From: Anaerolineales bacterium UBA2395
Lineage (GTDB): Bacteria; Chloroflexota; Anaerolineae; Anaerolineales; Villigracilaceae
Assembly (NCBI GenBank): GCA_002343775.1
Contig: DDSH01000028.1
Coordinates: 225,027-289,026, forward strand
Length of the DNA stretch: 64,000 bases
Direction: 5' to 3'
Both the position numbers and the translations under genes were made by a program. Positions 30,249 to 37,564 of this stretch are shown piece after piece. Each line of letters begins with the position of its first letter. Position 1 is the first letter of the stretch. The notes below the pieces were generated by a model, which made no database searches, was not told where the DNA came from, and saw only the letters and a program-made list of their open reading frames with translations.

Positions 30249-31088
30249 ATGTACAAACTCTTAACTTTCATCGCGATTCTCGCGTTGACGGCGCTCGCTT
30301 GCGGAATTAACGCCCCCGAACCGCCCACGCCCAGCCCTGAAGTTACGGAAGAAATTAATGTGGACTATCCCGATTCCAAGGAAATCAGTTTGAAACTCAG
30401 CTTTGGTGCAGGTGACCTGACCCTCGCGCCCGGCGCAGAAAGACTCGTCGAAGGCACAGCCACCTACAACTATGAAGACTTCAAACCTGAGATCGTCGAA
30501 GATGGCGGAAACGTCGAGATCAAAATGGGGAATGTGGAATTCCCGAACTTCCCCGCGTTCGATAACCTCAAGAACGAGTGGGATTTCAAACTCGGCGCCG
30601 AACCCATAGACTTGCGGATCGACGCGGGCGCTTATGACGGAACCTACGAATTTGGCGGTCTCGCCCTCAGCAACCTGACCATCCAGGATGGTGCAGCAAA
30701 TGTCGAGCTGAATTTCTCCGAACCAAACCTGACCGAGATGTCCTCATTCCGATATTCCACCGGCGCATCCGATGTCAGCATGACCGGGCTCGCCAACGCC
30801 AACTTCAGCATCTTTGACTTTGCATCCGGCGCGGGCGACTACACGCTCGACTTCTCTGGCGAACTGCAGCGCGACGCATCGGTCAAGATCGAAACTGGCC
30901 TGAGCAATATCATCATCATCGTGCCTGACGGTGTCCACGCCATCGTCACAGTGGAAGGCGGACTGTCGAATGTCAACGCAGGCTCCGGGTGGAGTCGAAA
31001 CAGAGACACCTACGAGCAGGAAGGCGAAGGTCCCACATTGACCTTTATAATCGAAATGGGCGCCGGAAATCTCACCCTCACTCGGTAA
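30249..31088 (+). CDS. Toast_rack-like beta-helical lipoprotein
   Basis: A 279-residue exported lipoprotein with lipobox ALAC (signal MYKLLTFIAILALTALAC). The mature protein is beta-rich and repetitive: FGAGDLTLAPGAERLVEGTATYN at the start, then successive units with the same GAxDxxxxG pattern (STGASDVSMTGL, ASGAGDYTLDFSG, ETGLSNIIIIVPDGV, EMGAGNLTLTR). This resembles the toast_rack / DUF2154 (LiaF-C-like) adhesin-type folds. Function unknown, probably cell-envelope stress or surface related. It is flanked by a hairpin at its start and a strong terminator at its end, so it is a single-gene unit. Confidence 0.75.
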   Translation: MYKLLTFIAILALTALACGINAPEPPTPSPEVTEEINVDYPDSKEISLKLSFGAGDLTLAPGAERLVEGTATYNYEDFKPEIVEDGGNVEIKMGNVEFPNFPAFDNLKNEWDFKLGAEPIDLRIDAGAYDGTYEFGGLALSNLTIQDGAANVELNFSEPNLTEMSSFRYSTGASDVSMTGLANANFSIFDFASGAGDYTLDFSGELQRDASVKIETGLSNIIIIVPDGVHAIVTVEGGLSNVNAGSGWSRNRDTYEQEGEGPTLTFIIEMGAGNLTLTR

Positions 31089-31108
31089 AAAAACCGTATT
31101 CAGAATCA

Positions 31109-31158
31109 ACACGCACCACACAGTACGAAATAAGTACCCTGTGGTGCGTGTTTTTTTT
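31109..31158 (+). terminator. Strong intrinsic terminator after the lipoprotein
   Basis: ACACGCACCACACAG (31109-31123) pairs with CTGTGGTGCGTGT (31139-31151) with one bulge, followed by eight to nine T residues. Confidence 0.9.
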
Positions 31159-31226
31159 CGAATTCTCCATTTTCCAGCCTTATAATTCAGAGTAAAAGGT
31201 CATAATTCATCCATGACCTCTATCAC

Positions 31227-31255
31227 TTGTCTTGAAATTTTTTTCACAATAAAAT
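31227..31255 (+). promoter_or_regulatory. Promoter of the Rrf2 regulator
   Basis: TTGTCT (31227-31232), 17 nt, TAAAAT (31250-31255); the ATG is at 31297. A short inverted repeat GGTCAT...ATGACC lies just upstream (about 31198-31218). Confidence 0.6.
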
Positions 31256-31296
31256 CGTGATTGTAGGTAATTTTTGCCTTTTTATGTGAGGTTAGC

Positions 31297-31710
31297 ATGC
31301 AAATAACTCGTCAAGCTGATTACGCCGTCCGTGCCGTATTACATCTCGCACGCAACAATGAACAACGAACCGCAACGAGTTCGATCGCGGAAGAACAGCG
31401 CATCCCGCCTTCGTTCCTCGCCAAGATCATTTCACAACTTTCCATTGCCGGGTTGCTGCACACCTCACGAGGCGCGCGTGGCGGCGTAACACTCGCCCGC
31501 CAGCCCGGTGAGATCACCTTGCTGGAAGTCATCGAAGCCATCGACGGTCCCATCCAGCTCAACGAATGCGTGGGCGAAAATGGCTCCTGCTCGTTCGACG
31601 ACAGCTGTCCGCTGCGCCCGGTTTGGTGCGAAGCGCAGGAAGACCTCGTCCGCCGCTTGAAAGGCACCAACTTCGCAGACATGGTCGCCAAGGGACAGAC
31701 AACCGTCTAG
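31297..31710 (+). CDS. Rrf2-family transcription regulator with Fe-S cysteines
   Basis: A 137-residue Rrf2 protein. MQITRQADYAVRAVLHLA starts the winged helix, with IPPSFLAKIISQLSIAGLL as recognition region and SRGARGGVTLARQP as wing. The loop NECVGENGSCSFDDSCPLRPVWCE contains four Cys with spacing close to IscR/NsrR types, so it should carry an [Fe-S] cluster and respond to iron-sulfur status, NO or oxidants. No iron-sulfur assembly genes are adjacent and the targets are unknown. Its own promoter and terminator flank it. Confidence 0.87.
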   Translation: MQITRQADYAVRAVLHLARNNEQRTATSSIAEEQRIPPSFLAKIISQLSIAGLLHTSRGARGGVTLARQPGEITLLEVIEAIDGPIQLNECVGENGSCSFDDSCPLRPVWCEAQEDLVRRLKGTNFADMVAKGQTTV

Positions 31711-31727
31711 CAAAGCAAGATACTCCC

Positions 31728-31761
31728 AGCCTCTCGGCTATAATAGCCGGGAGGCTTTTTT
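31728..31761 (+). terminator. Intrinsic terminator of the Rrf2 gene
   Basis: AGCCTCTCGGCTA (31728-31740) pairs with TAGCCGGGAGGCT (31744-31756) with one G-T pair, then six T residues. The loop region contains TATAAT. Confidence 0.85.
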
Positions 31762-31785
31762 AATTTGCACTCAAGGATGGAACCC

Positions 31786-32643
31786 ATGAAACAACAACGT
31801 GGATTGTTCGCCCTGCTCGCTCTTGTGACGACTGCCCTGGCTTGCGCCGTGCCGGGGGTGACGACTACCGCGCCTCTTCCCTCGCCGACAGCGGATACAC
31901 GACTGGAGATCATGGTCGCCGAAACCGTGTCGGCTGCGCTCGTGCTAACACAGCAATCTGCTCCCCCAACGGCAGATGACACGTCCCCCACCCCTACAGT
32001 TCCCCCCGAACCAACCTTCACCCCCACCCCCGAAGCGGATGCCTCTGGCAGTGCCCTGTTGAAAAATGACGACGGCTCCCACACATTCAACGATGATCTG
32101 GGGAAATATCAAGTGATCATGCCGATGCAATGGGTGCCGATGCGGGTCGGCGAACAGGAATTCTTCGATGCCCAACTGCTGCCCGAAGCGTCCAACCCGG
32201 CCATTCAACGTTCACTCAGCACGATTCAGGAACAAGACCCGGATCTTTTCCGCCTGTTCGCGCTCGATATGAATGAGGAACACATCGACGGCGGCTTTGT
32301 GACCAACATCAACTTCGTATGGGACAAGGCAGAAGAACTTTCCCTGCCGGATGACGCCCGTTTACAGGAAATTGCAGCCTCCCTGCCCGAATCCGTCGAA
32401 GGCAGCCAGCTTTTAAACGCCGAAGTGCTGACCACAAAAAATGACATTCCGTATGGCGTAATCACTTCCCAAATTCCCGCCACCACACAAGACGGGACGA
32501 ATATAATCATCCGTCAAAAGTTGATCTTCTTTGACCTGCCCGTTGGGTCACTTTCCATCACCCTCTCCACCACCGAAACCTGGCTGGAGACCGTCGAGCC
32601 TTCGTTCGATGCCCTCGTCGAGTCGTTTATCACTTTGGAATAA
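31786..32643 (+). CDS. Lipoprotein of unknown function
   Basis: The ATG at 31786 follows AAGGA; earlier in-frame ATGs at 31765 and 31777 give a worse signal peptide. About 285 residues: signal with lipobox ALAC, a Thr/Pro/Ala linker of about 60 residues (PTVPPEPTFTPTPE), then a globular domain beginning LGKYQVIMPMQWVPM. Alternating strands and helices with a final ETWLETVEPSFDALVESF resemble PsbP/Mog1-type domains found in actinobacterial lipoproteins, but I cannot assign a family. It is 12 bp upstream of hutU with no terminator between. Confidence 0.7.
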   Translation: MKQQRGLFALLALVTTALACAVPGVTTTAPLPSPTADTRLEIMVAETVSAALVLTQQSAPPTADDTSPTPTVPPEPTFTPTPEADASGSALLKNDDGSHTFNDDLGKYQVIMPMQWVPMRVGEQEFFDAQLLPEASNPAIQRSLSTIQEQDPDLFRLFALDMNEEHIDGGFVTNINFVWDKAEELSLPDDARLQEIAASLPESVEGSQLLNAEVLTTKNDIPYGVITSQIPATTQDGTNIIIRQKLIFFDLPVGSLSITLSTTETWLETVEPSFDALVESFITLE

Positions 32644-32655
32644 GGAGCCCGTTTT

Positions 32656-34308
32656 ATGTCCGCACCCCGTATCATTCGCGCGCCGCGCGGAACTGACCTG
32701 ACCTGCAAGAACTGGCTGAGCGAAGCCGCCTACCGCATGATCCAGAACAACCTTGACCCTGAGGTGGCGGAGAAGCCCGAAGACCTCGTCGTCTATGGTG
32801 GGCGCGGAAAAGCCGCCCGCAATTGGGAATCCTTTGATGCAATTTTGGAAAGCCTGAAAAATCTCGAAGAAGACGAGACTCTTTTGGTGCAATCGGGCAA
32901 GCCGGTGGTGGTGTTCAAGTCACACAAAGATGCTCCCAAAGTTCTCATCGCCAATTCCAACATCGTGCCGCATTGGGCAACGTGGGAATATTTTGATGAG
33001 CTCGCCAAAAAGGGACTCATCATGTACGGGCAGATGACCGCCGGTTCGTGGATCTACATCGGCACGCAGGGCATTTTGCAAGGGACGTATGAAACCTTCG
33101 GCGCATTAGCCAAGCTCAAAGGCTGGGGTTCGCTGAAGGGAAAGTTCGTGCTCACCGCAGGTCTTGGCGGGATGGGCGGCGCCCAGCCGCTATCCATTAC
33201 CATGAACGAAGGCGTGGGACTGATCGTGGAAGTAGACCCCGAACGAGCCGAGCGCCGCCGTGCCATCGGCTATGTGGATATGGTTGTGGATAACCTCGAA
33301 GAAGCCATGACACTTGTGGAGGAGAACGTCAAGAACCAGACGCCGAAGTCCATCGGTCTGATCGGTAACGCGGCGGATGTGTATCACGAACTCTCCCAGC
33401 GTGGAATCATTCCAGATGTGGTGACAGATCAAACGTCAGCGCATGAGGCGTTGTTCTATGTCCCGTCAGGTCTCTCCATCACTGCCGCGAATCAGATGCG
33501 TCAATCCGACCCCGCTGCGTACAAAGAAATGGCAATGGACTCGATGGCGAAGCACGTCCGCGCGATGCTCGCATTCCAGCGCGCCGGAGCGGAAGTGTTC
33601 GATTACGGCAATAACCTGCGCCAGCAAGCTTACAATCGCGGCGTGAGTGATGCCTTTGAATTTCCGGGCTTTGTTCCGGCTTATATTCGTCCATTGTTTT
33701 GTGAAGGGAAGGGACCTTTCCGCTGGGTGGCTCTATCCGGTGACAAGGAAGATATTTACACCACCGACCAAGCCATCATGGAACTCTTCCCTGAAGATGC
33801 GCATTTACATCGCTGGTTGAAGATGGCGCGCGAGAAAGTCCCGTTCCAGGGATTGCCCTCGCGGATTTGCTGGCTTGGCTATGGCGAGCGTGTGAAGGCT
33901 GGATTGAAATTCAACGAACTGGTCGCAAGCGGAAAAGTGAGAGCGCCCATTGTCATCGGGCGTGACCATTTGGATAGTGGGTCGGTCGCTTCGCCCAACC
34001 GCGAGACCGAAGCGATGAAAGACGGCTCAGACGCGATCTCAGATTGGGCGATCCTCAATGCGATGATCAACGCTGTGGGTGGCGCGACGTGGGTGTCGTT
34101 CCATCATGGCGGAGGTGTGGGCATGGGATATTCCCAGCACGCCGGTCAGGTTATTGTGGCAGATGGAACTCCCGAAGCCGCGAAACGCCTGGAGCGTGTG
34201 CTGACCACCGACCCCGGTATGGGCGTCGTTCGCCATGCCGATGCAGGATATGACATTGCCATCGAAGCCGCGAAACGTCACGGGATCAAGATGCCGATGT
34301 TGAAGTAG
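32656..34308 (+). CDS. hutU: Urocanate hydratase
   Basis: Second enzyme of histidine degradation, hydrating urocanate to imidazolonepropionate with NAD+ as an electrophile. 550 residues, standard length. Conserved parts include VVYGGRGKAARNW, GTYETFGALA, TAGLGGMGGAQPL (NAD site), ITDQTSAHE-type (VTDQTSAHEAL), SRICWLGYGER with the active-site Cys, and WVSFHHGGGVGMGYSQHAG. No hutH, hutI or other Hut genes are in this window. The stop TAG is the first triplet of a GTAGTTGGG tandem repeat. Confidence 0.96.
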   Translation: MSAPRIIRAPRGTDLTCKNWLSEAAYRMIQNNLDPEVAEKPEDLVVYGGRGKAARNWESFDAILESLKNLEEDETLLVQSGKPVVVFKSHKDAPKVLIANSNIVPHWATWEYFDELAKKGLIMYGQMTAGSWIYIGTQGILQGTYETFGALAKLKGWGSLKGKFVLTAGLGGMGGAQPLSITMNEGVGLIVEVDPERAERRRAIGYVDMVVDNLEEAMTLVEENVKNQTPKSIGLIGNAADVYHELSQRGIIPDVVTDQTSAHEALFYVPSGLSITAANQMRQSDPAAYKEMAMDSMAKHVRAMLAFQRAGAEVFDYGNNLRQQAYNRGVSDAFEFPGFVPAYIRPLFCEGKGPFRWVALSGDKEDIYTTDQAIMELFPEDAHLHRWLKMAREKVPFQGLPSRICWLGYGERVKAGLKFNELVASGKVRAPIVIGRDHLDSGSVASPNRETEAMKDGSDAISDWAILNAMINAVGGATWVSFHHGGGVGMGYSQHAGQVIVADGTPEAAKRLERVLTTDPGMGVVRHADAGYDIAIEAAKRHGIKMPMLK

Positions 34309-34373
34309 TTGGGTAGTTGGGTAGTTGGGTAGCTAGATAGTTGTGTAGTTTTATGGTTTGGTAGTTGGGTAGC
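34306..34373. repeat. GTAGTTGG tandem repeat after hutU
   Basis: Consecutive TAGTTGGG units (three exact, then drifted forms TAGCTAGA, TAGTTGTG, TAGTTTTA) and again GGTAGTTGGGTAG near 34361-34372. The hutU stop codon is its first TAG. Confidence 0.8.
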
Positions 34374-34399
34374 GCTGAGATGGATTTTGGAGATTTCCA

Positions 34400-35506
34400 C
34401 TGAAACGGTTTCTTGCTCTATTAATGGCGTTTGTTTTGGCAGGCTGTGGTTCTGTTCCCAATATTTGGGGCAGCGCACCACAGCCTGATTCCACGCAGGT
34501 GAGCGGCTATCTTCCAATTCAAGTGCAGCCGCCAGTGATCGCATCCGCACCTCCGACGGTGACAAGTACACTTGCTTCGCCACCAACACAGACCGCCACT
34601 CCGTTTGCGATTCCTACATCAACTTTCACGCCGGAGCCCACACTCCCCCCTACACAAACTCCCCTGCCCTCCAAGGCGGATATAAAACGCGCGATCATCA
34701 TCAGTTTCGACGGTCTACGCCCCGACGCGATCGAAGAAGCACCCATGACCAACCTGATGGAACTGATGAAGACCAGCGCCTACGCGCCGCTCAACGCCCG
34801 CACCATCGACTATCCCGCCACATCGCCCAGTCACGCCTCCATGCTCTCAGGCTATTGCATGGAAGATCACGGCGTGATCTACAACAGATTCTTCATGTAC
34901 ATGGGCTACTCCAAAGGCATGGACGTGTTCAATCTTGCCCACGACGCCGGGATGAAGACCGTCATGATCGTCAGCAAGGAAAAACTGCGCCAGCTGGCAG
35001 AACCCGAAACCACCGACGTCTTCGAAGTGGCATACGGCGAGCCTGCCATCGAACGCACCGTCCTCCCGCAGATCGAAGCCGGGTTCGACCTGATGTTCAT
35101 CCACTTCGCAGGTGGAGACAATCGCGGGCACAAATATGGTTGGATGTCCGGTGAATATTTGAAAGTCCTGCGTGAAGGCGATGAAGTGCTTGGCAATATC
35201 ATCCAAACCCTCAAAGACGAAGGGATGTACGACTCGACCTTCATCCTCGTCACCGCCGACCATGGCGGGCACGACAGAAACCACATCGGTCTCCTTATCG
35301 AAGATTACCGCATCCCGTGGATCGCCCACGGACCCGGCATCGTCCCGCAGGAACTCTCCCTGCAAATCTACACCATGGATACCGCTGCCACAGTCGCCTA
35401 CGCCCTCGGCTTGCCCCTGCCCGAAGATCTGGATGGCATTCCGGTCTATCAGGCGTTTGGGGAAACCCAGATTCGTACGCACGAAAAATATCCCTGTAAA
35501 TATTGA
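34400..35506 (+). CDS. Type I phosphodiesterase-like lipoprotein (1), CTG start
   Basis: Only CTG 34400 or ATG 34424 are usable in this frame. CTG gives (M)KRFLALLMAFVLAGC, a complete lipoprotein signal with charged n-region and lipobox, and has GGAG 7 nt upstream; ATG would leave a signal of seven residues. After a Pro/Thr linker comes an alkaline-phosphatase-superfamily domain: IIISFDGLRPDAIEE (metal-binding Asp), ATSPSHASMLSG (nucleophile region), LMFIHFAGGDNRGHKYG and VTADHGGHD (metal ligands). It fits nucleotide pyrophosphatase/phosphodiesterases acting outside the membrane. A related gene follows directly. Confidence 0.8.
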   Translation: MKRFLALLMAFVLAGCGSVPNIWGSAPQPDSTQVSGYLPIQVQPPVIASAPPTVTSTLASPPTQTATPFAIPTSTFTPEPTLPPTQTPLPSKADIKRAIIISFDGLRPDAIEEAPMTNLMELMKTSAYAPLNARTIDYPATSPSHASMLSGYCMEDHGVIYNRFFMYMGYSKGMDVFNLAHDAGMKTVMIVSKEKLRQLAEPETTDVFEVAYGEPAIERTVLPQIEAGFDLMFIHFAGGDNRGHKYGWMSGEYLKVLREGDEVLGNIIQTLKDEGMYDSTFILVTADHGGHDRNHIGLLIEDYRIPWIAHGPGIVPQELSLQIYTMDTAATVAYALGLPLPEDLDGIPVYQAFGETQIRTHEKYPCKY

Positions 35507-35520
35507 TTGACAACCTTTAC

Positions 35521-36543
35521 ATGACTCGACGACTCCGATTCCTGATTCTGCTCTCGATCTTTCTCCACGCCTGCGCCCCCGCTTCTTCCACCCCGCCGAC
35601 AGTTGCCCCGCCTCCCACAGCGACTCTCACCCCGAGCCCTCTGCCTCCCACCGCCGAACCGGCACAGACCGCCATCGTCGCTCCCCCCCTGCCAACCATC
35701 TCGCGCGTGTTGATCGTCACCTTCGATGGACTGCGCCCCGATGCCATCGCCGCTGCCGAAATGACCAATGTCATGTCACTGATGCAAACCGGCGCGTACA
35801 CCCTGAAAGCACAGACCATCATGCCAAGCCTGACGCTTCCAGCGCATTCGTCCATGGTGCTCGGAACCTGCCCCGCCAAGCACATCGTCCGCTGGAATGA
35901 GTATGTACCCGAGAACGGCTACGCACTCGGCACAGACATCTTCGATCTCGCCCACACCTTCGGCTTGCGGACGGTGCTCGTAAGCGGCAAAGAAAAACTA
36001 CGTCATCTTACCGAACCGGGCAGCACCGACTTCTTCGGCTTTGTTGACATCAATGACAAGATCAAGGACATTACATCTCTTGAAAGCATGGCATATAGCC
36101 AGGTGCGCGAGGGCTTCGGGTTGATGCTGATGCACTTCCCCGATGGCGACCTTGCCGGGCATGAATACGGCTGGATGTCAAGACAGCAGTTACGCGCCTA
36201 CAAAAACGATGACGATTCCTTCGGGCTGCTCCTCGAAGTGATGAAAAGTAGCAACATGTACGACGGTACGCTCATCATCATCACCTCTGACCACGGCGGA
36301 CACGACACCACTCACGGTAGCAACCTGCCCGAAGATATGACCATCCCGTGGATCCTCAACGGACCGCGTGTGGTACCGGGCGAATTGCAGACGCAGGTCT
36401 ACATCATGGACACTGCCGCCACGGTTGCGTATGCATTGGGGCTGCCGCTCCAACCCGAATGGGACGGCGTGCCCATTTATGAAGCTTTCGGCATGCCTGT
36501 GGACGTTGTGCAAAAGAGCGGCTGTCCCGGTCTGACCCCGTAG
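35521..36543 (+). CDS. Type I phosphodiesterase-like lipoprotein (2)
   Basis: The ATG at 35521 gives a good lipoprotein signal (TRRLRFLILLSIFLHAC); the frame reaches 35503. 340 residues, tandem paralogue of the preceding gene. Motifs: VLIVTFDGLRPDAIAA, SLTLPAHSSMVLGTC with the nucleophile region, LMLMHFPDGDLAGHEYG, and IITSDHGGHDTTHG with the metal ligands. The same alkaline-phosphatase-superfamily fold as its neighbour and the same exported location. It probably hydrolyses phosphate diesters or pyrophosphates, but the substrate is not known. It starts 14 bp after the neighbour's stop and ends at a terminator. Confidence 0.83.
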   Translation: MTRRLRFLILLSIFLHACAPASSTPPTVAPPPTATLTPSPLPPTAEPAQTAIVAPPLPTISRVLIVTFDGLRPDAIAAAEMTNVMSLMQTGAYTLKAQTIMPSLTLPAHSSMVLGTCPAKHIVRWNEYVPENGYALGTDIFDLAHTFGLRTVLVSGKEKLRHLTEPGSTDFFGFVDINDKIKDITSLESMAYSQVREGFGLMLMHFPDGDLAGHEYGWMSRQQLRAYKNDDDSFGLLLEVMKSSNMYDGTLIIITSDHGGHDTTHGSNLPEDMTIPWILNGPRVVPGELQTQVYIMDTAATVAYALGLPLQPEWDGVPIYEAFGMPVDVVQKSGCPGLTP

Positions 36544-36624
36544 TACTTTCGGTCACTTGATATGTTCGCATCCCTGCCGTATGATTGCTATATTGTTATT
36601 GGTATTTACTGGTAGGAGAGAGAC

Positions 36625-36661
36625 GAGCGGGTTCCGTATTTCGGAATCCGCTCGGAGTTTT
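36625..36661 (+). terminator. Terminator of the phosphodiesterase pair
   Basis: GAGCGGGTTCCG (36625-36636) pairs with CGGAATCCGCTC (36642-36653) with one G-T pair, followed by GGAGTTTTAAT. The T-run is short. Confidence 0.7.
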
Positions 36662-36787
36662 AATGGGAAAGTTTAAAATTTATTACAATCACAGACAAAC
36701 AATCGTCAAAGTATGCGAGATCAAATTTATCTACGATGGATGTTATTTTTAATCCAAGTTGCGAACCACGGGGTTGTATCTAAAAAA

Positions 36788-36855
36788 TTTAACGCAAAGA
36801 CGCAGAGGCGCAAAAAGGACGCCACATCTTAGCGTCGTGGCGTCTTTGCGTTAAA
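36788..36855. repeat. TTTAACGCAAAGACGC inverted-repeat cassette
   Basis: Perfect 16-bp arms TTTAACGCAAAGACGC (36788-36803) and its complement (36840-36855). Between them CGCAGAGGCGCAAAAAGGACGCC continues the CGCAAAG units. A relative is at 52666-52734. Confidence 0.8.
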
Positions 36856-36974
36856 AATCTTGGCCAGCCCGTCAAATACAAATTTGGCACATTGAGTTTT
36901 TCAACTTCTCTCAAGGCGGGAAGAAGCATCTAACAACCTCGAAAAAAATTAACAAACTTCTAATCCCGATTCTC

Positions 36975-37003
36975 TTGACCAAAACTTAACTCAGGCATAA
37001 ATT
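36975..37003 (+). promoter_or_regulatory. Promoter of the MarR-ABC operon
   Basis: TTGACC (36975-36980), 17 nt, TAAATT (36998-37003); start codon at 37036 with GAAGG upstream. Direct repeats of CTTAACT at 36985-36991, 37012-37018 and 37029-37035 bracket the promoter and may be operator half-sites. Confidence 0.65.
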
Positions 37004-37035
37004 TAAGCCCGCTTAACTAAAAAGAAGGCTTAACT

Positions 37036-37485
37036 ATGACCGAGTCACTCCAATTCTCCAACTCCCTGCGTCAGTGGATGGATGTGTTCATGCATCGCTC
37101 CATGCGCAGCTGGCACTTCTTCGTCAAATCCACCGGGCTGACGATGCCGCAGTTCAGCATCCTCATGCAATTGCATTACAAGGGTTCGTGCGGCATGTCC
37201 GATATCAGCGAACACTTCGACATCTCCAATGCGGCGGCGAGCCAACTCGCGGAGAAGCTCGTGCAGGGCGGCTACATCGAACGCGACGAAGACCCGAACG
37301 ACCGCCGTGCCAAACAGATCCAACTCACGTCAAAGGGCAGGAAGCTGATCGAGATGGGCGTCAACGAACGCTATCGCTGGATGGATGATCTCACATCCAA
37401 ACTTTCGGCGGAGGAAAAACTCCAAGTCGCTGAATCGTTCAAGGTCCTGACCGAAGCGGCGGCGCAATTGGAAGAAAAAGCATAA
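37036..37485 (+). CDS. MarR-family transcription regulator
   Basis: A 149-residue winged-helix regulator. LTMPQFSILMQLHYKGSCGMSDISEHFDISNAAASQ (split over helices) gives the recognition region and DEDPNDRRAKQIQLTSKG the wing with the signature DRR. A C-terminal helix for dimerisation follows. It is the first gene before two ABC exporter subunits and an MFS exporter, so it is the likely local repressor, released by an exported or toxic compound. The promoter at 36975 has CTTAACT direct repeats that are candidate operator sites. Confidence 0.88.
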   Translation: MTESLQFSNSLRQWMDVFMHRSMRSWHFFVKSTGLTMPQFSILMQLHYKGSCGMSDISEHFDISNAAASQLAEKLVQGGYIERDEDPNDRRAKQIQLTSKGRKLIEMGVNERYRWMDDLTSKLSAEEKLQVAESFKVLTEAAAQLEEKA

Positions 37486-37564
37486 CCTCCGCAAAGTCTG
37501 CCCTGTTTTTTCAAATTTTCTACACAATGATTCGCTATTAATTCCGCATGGAGCACTCCAGTTT

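Larger units (their letters stand above)
36663..37020. other. Gene-poor stretch before the MarR operon
   Basis: Apart from the repeat at 36788-36855 and the promoter at 36975-37003, only AT-rich non-coding sequence is seen. A 29-codon frame at 36663-36752 has no credible support. Three copies of CTTAACT lie around the promoter (36985, 37012, 37029). Confidence 0.6.

Noticed and set aside
34306..34373. CRISPR-like array from TAGTTGGG repeats
   Set aside because: Units are 8 bp with no spacers, drifted copies and no cas genes, so it is a simple tandem repeat.
36663..36752. A 29-codon open frame after a terminator
   Set aside because: The only ribosome-binding candidate is in the terminator stem, composition is AT-rich and non-specific, and no homology can be judged.
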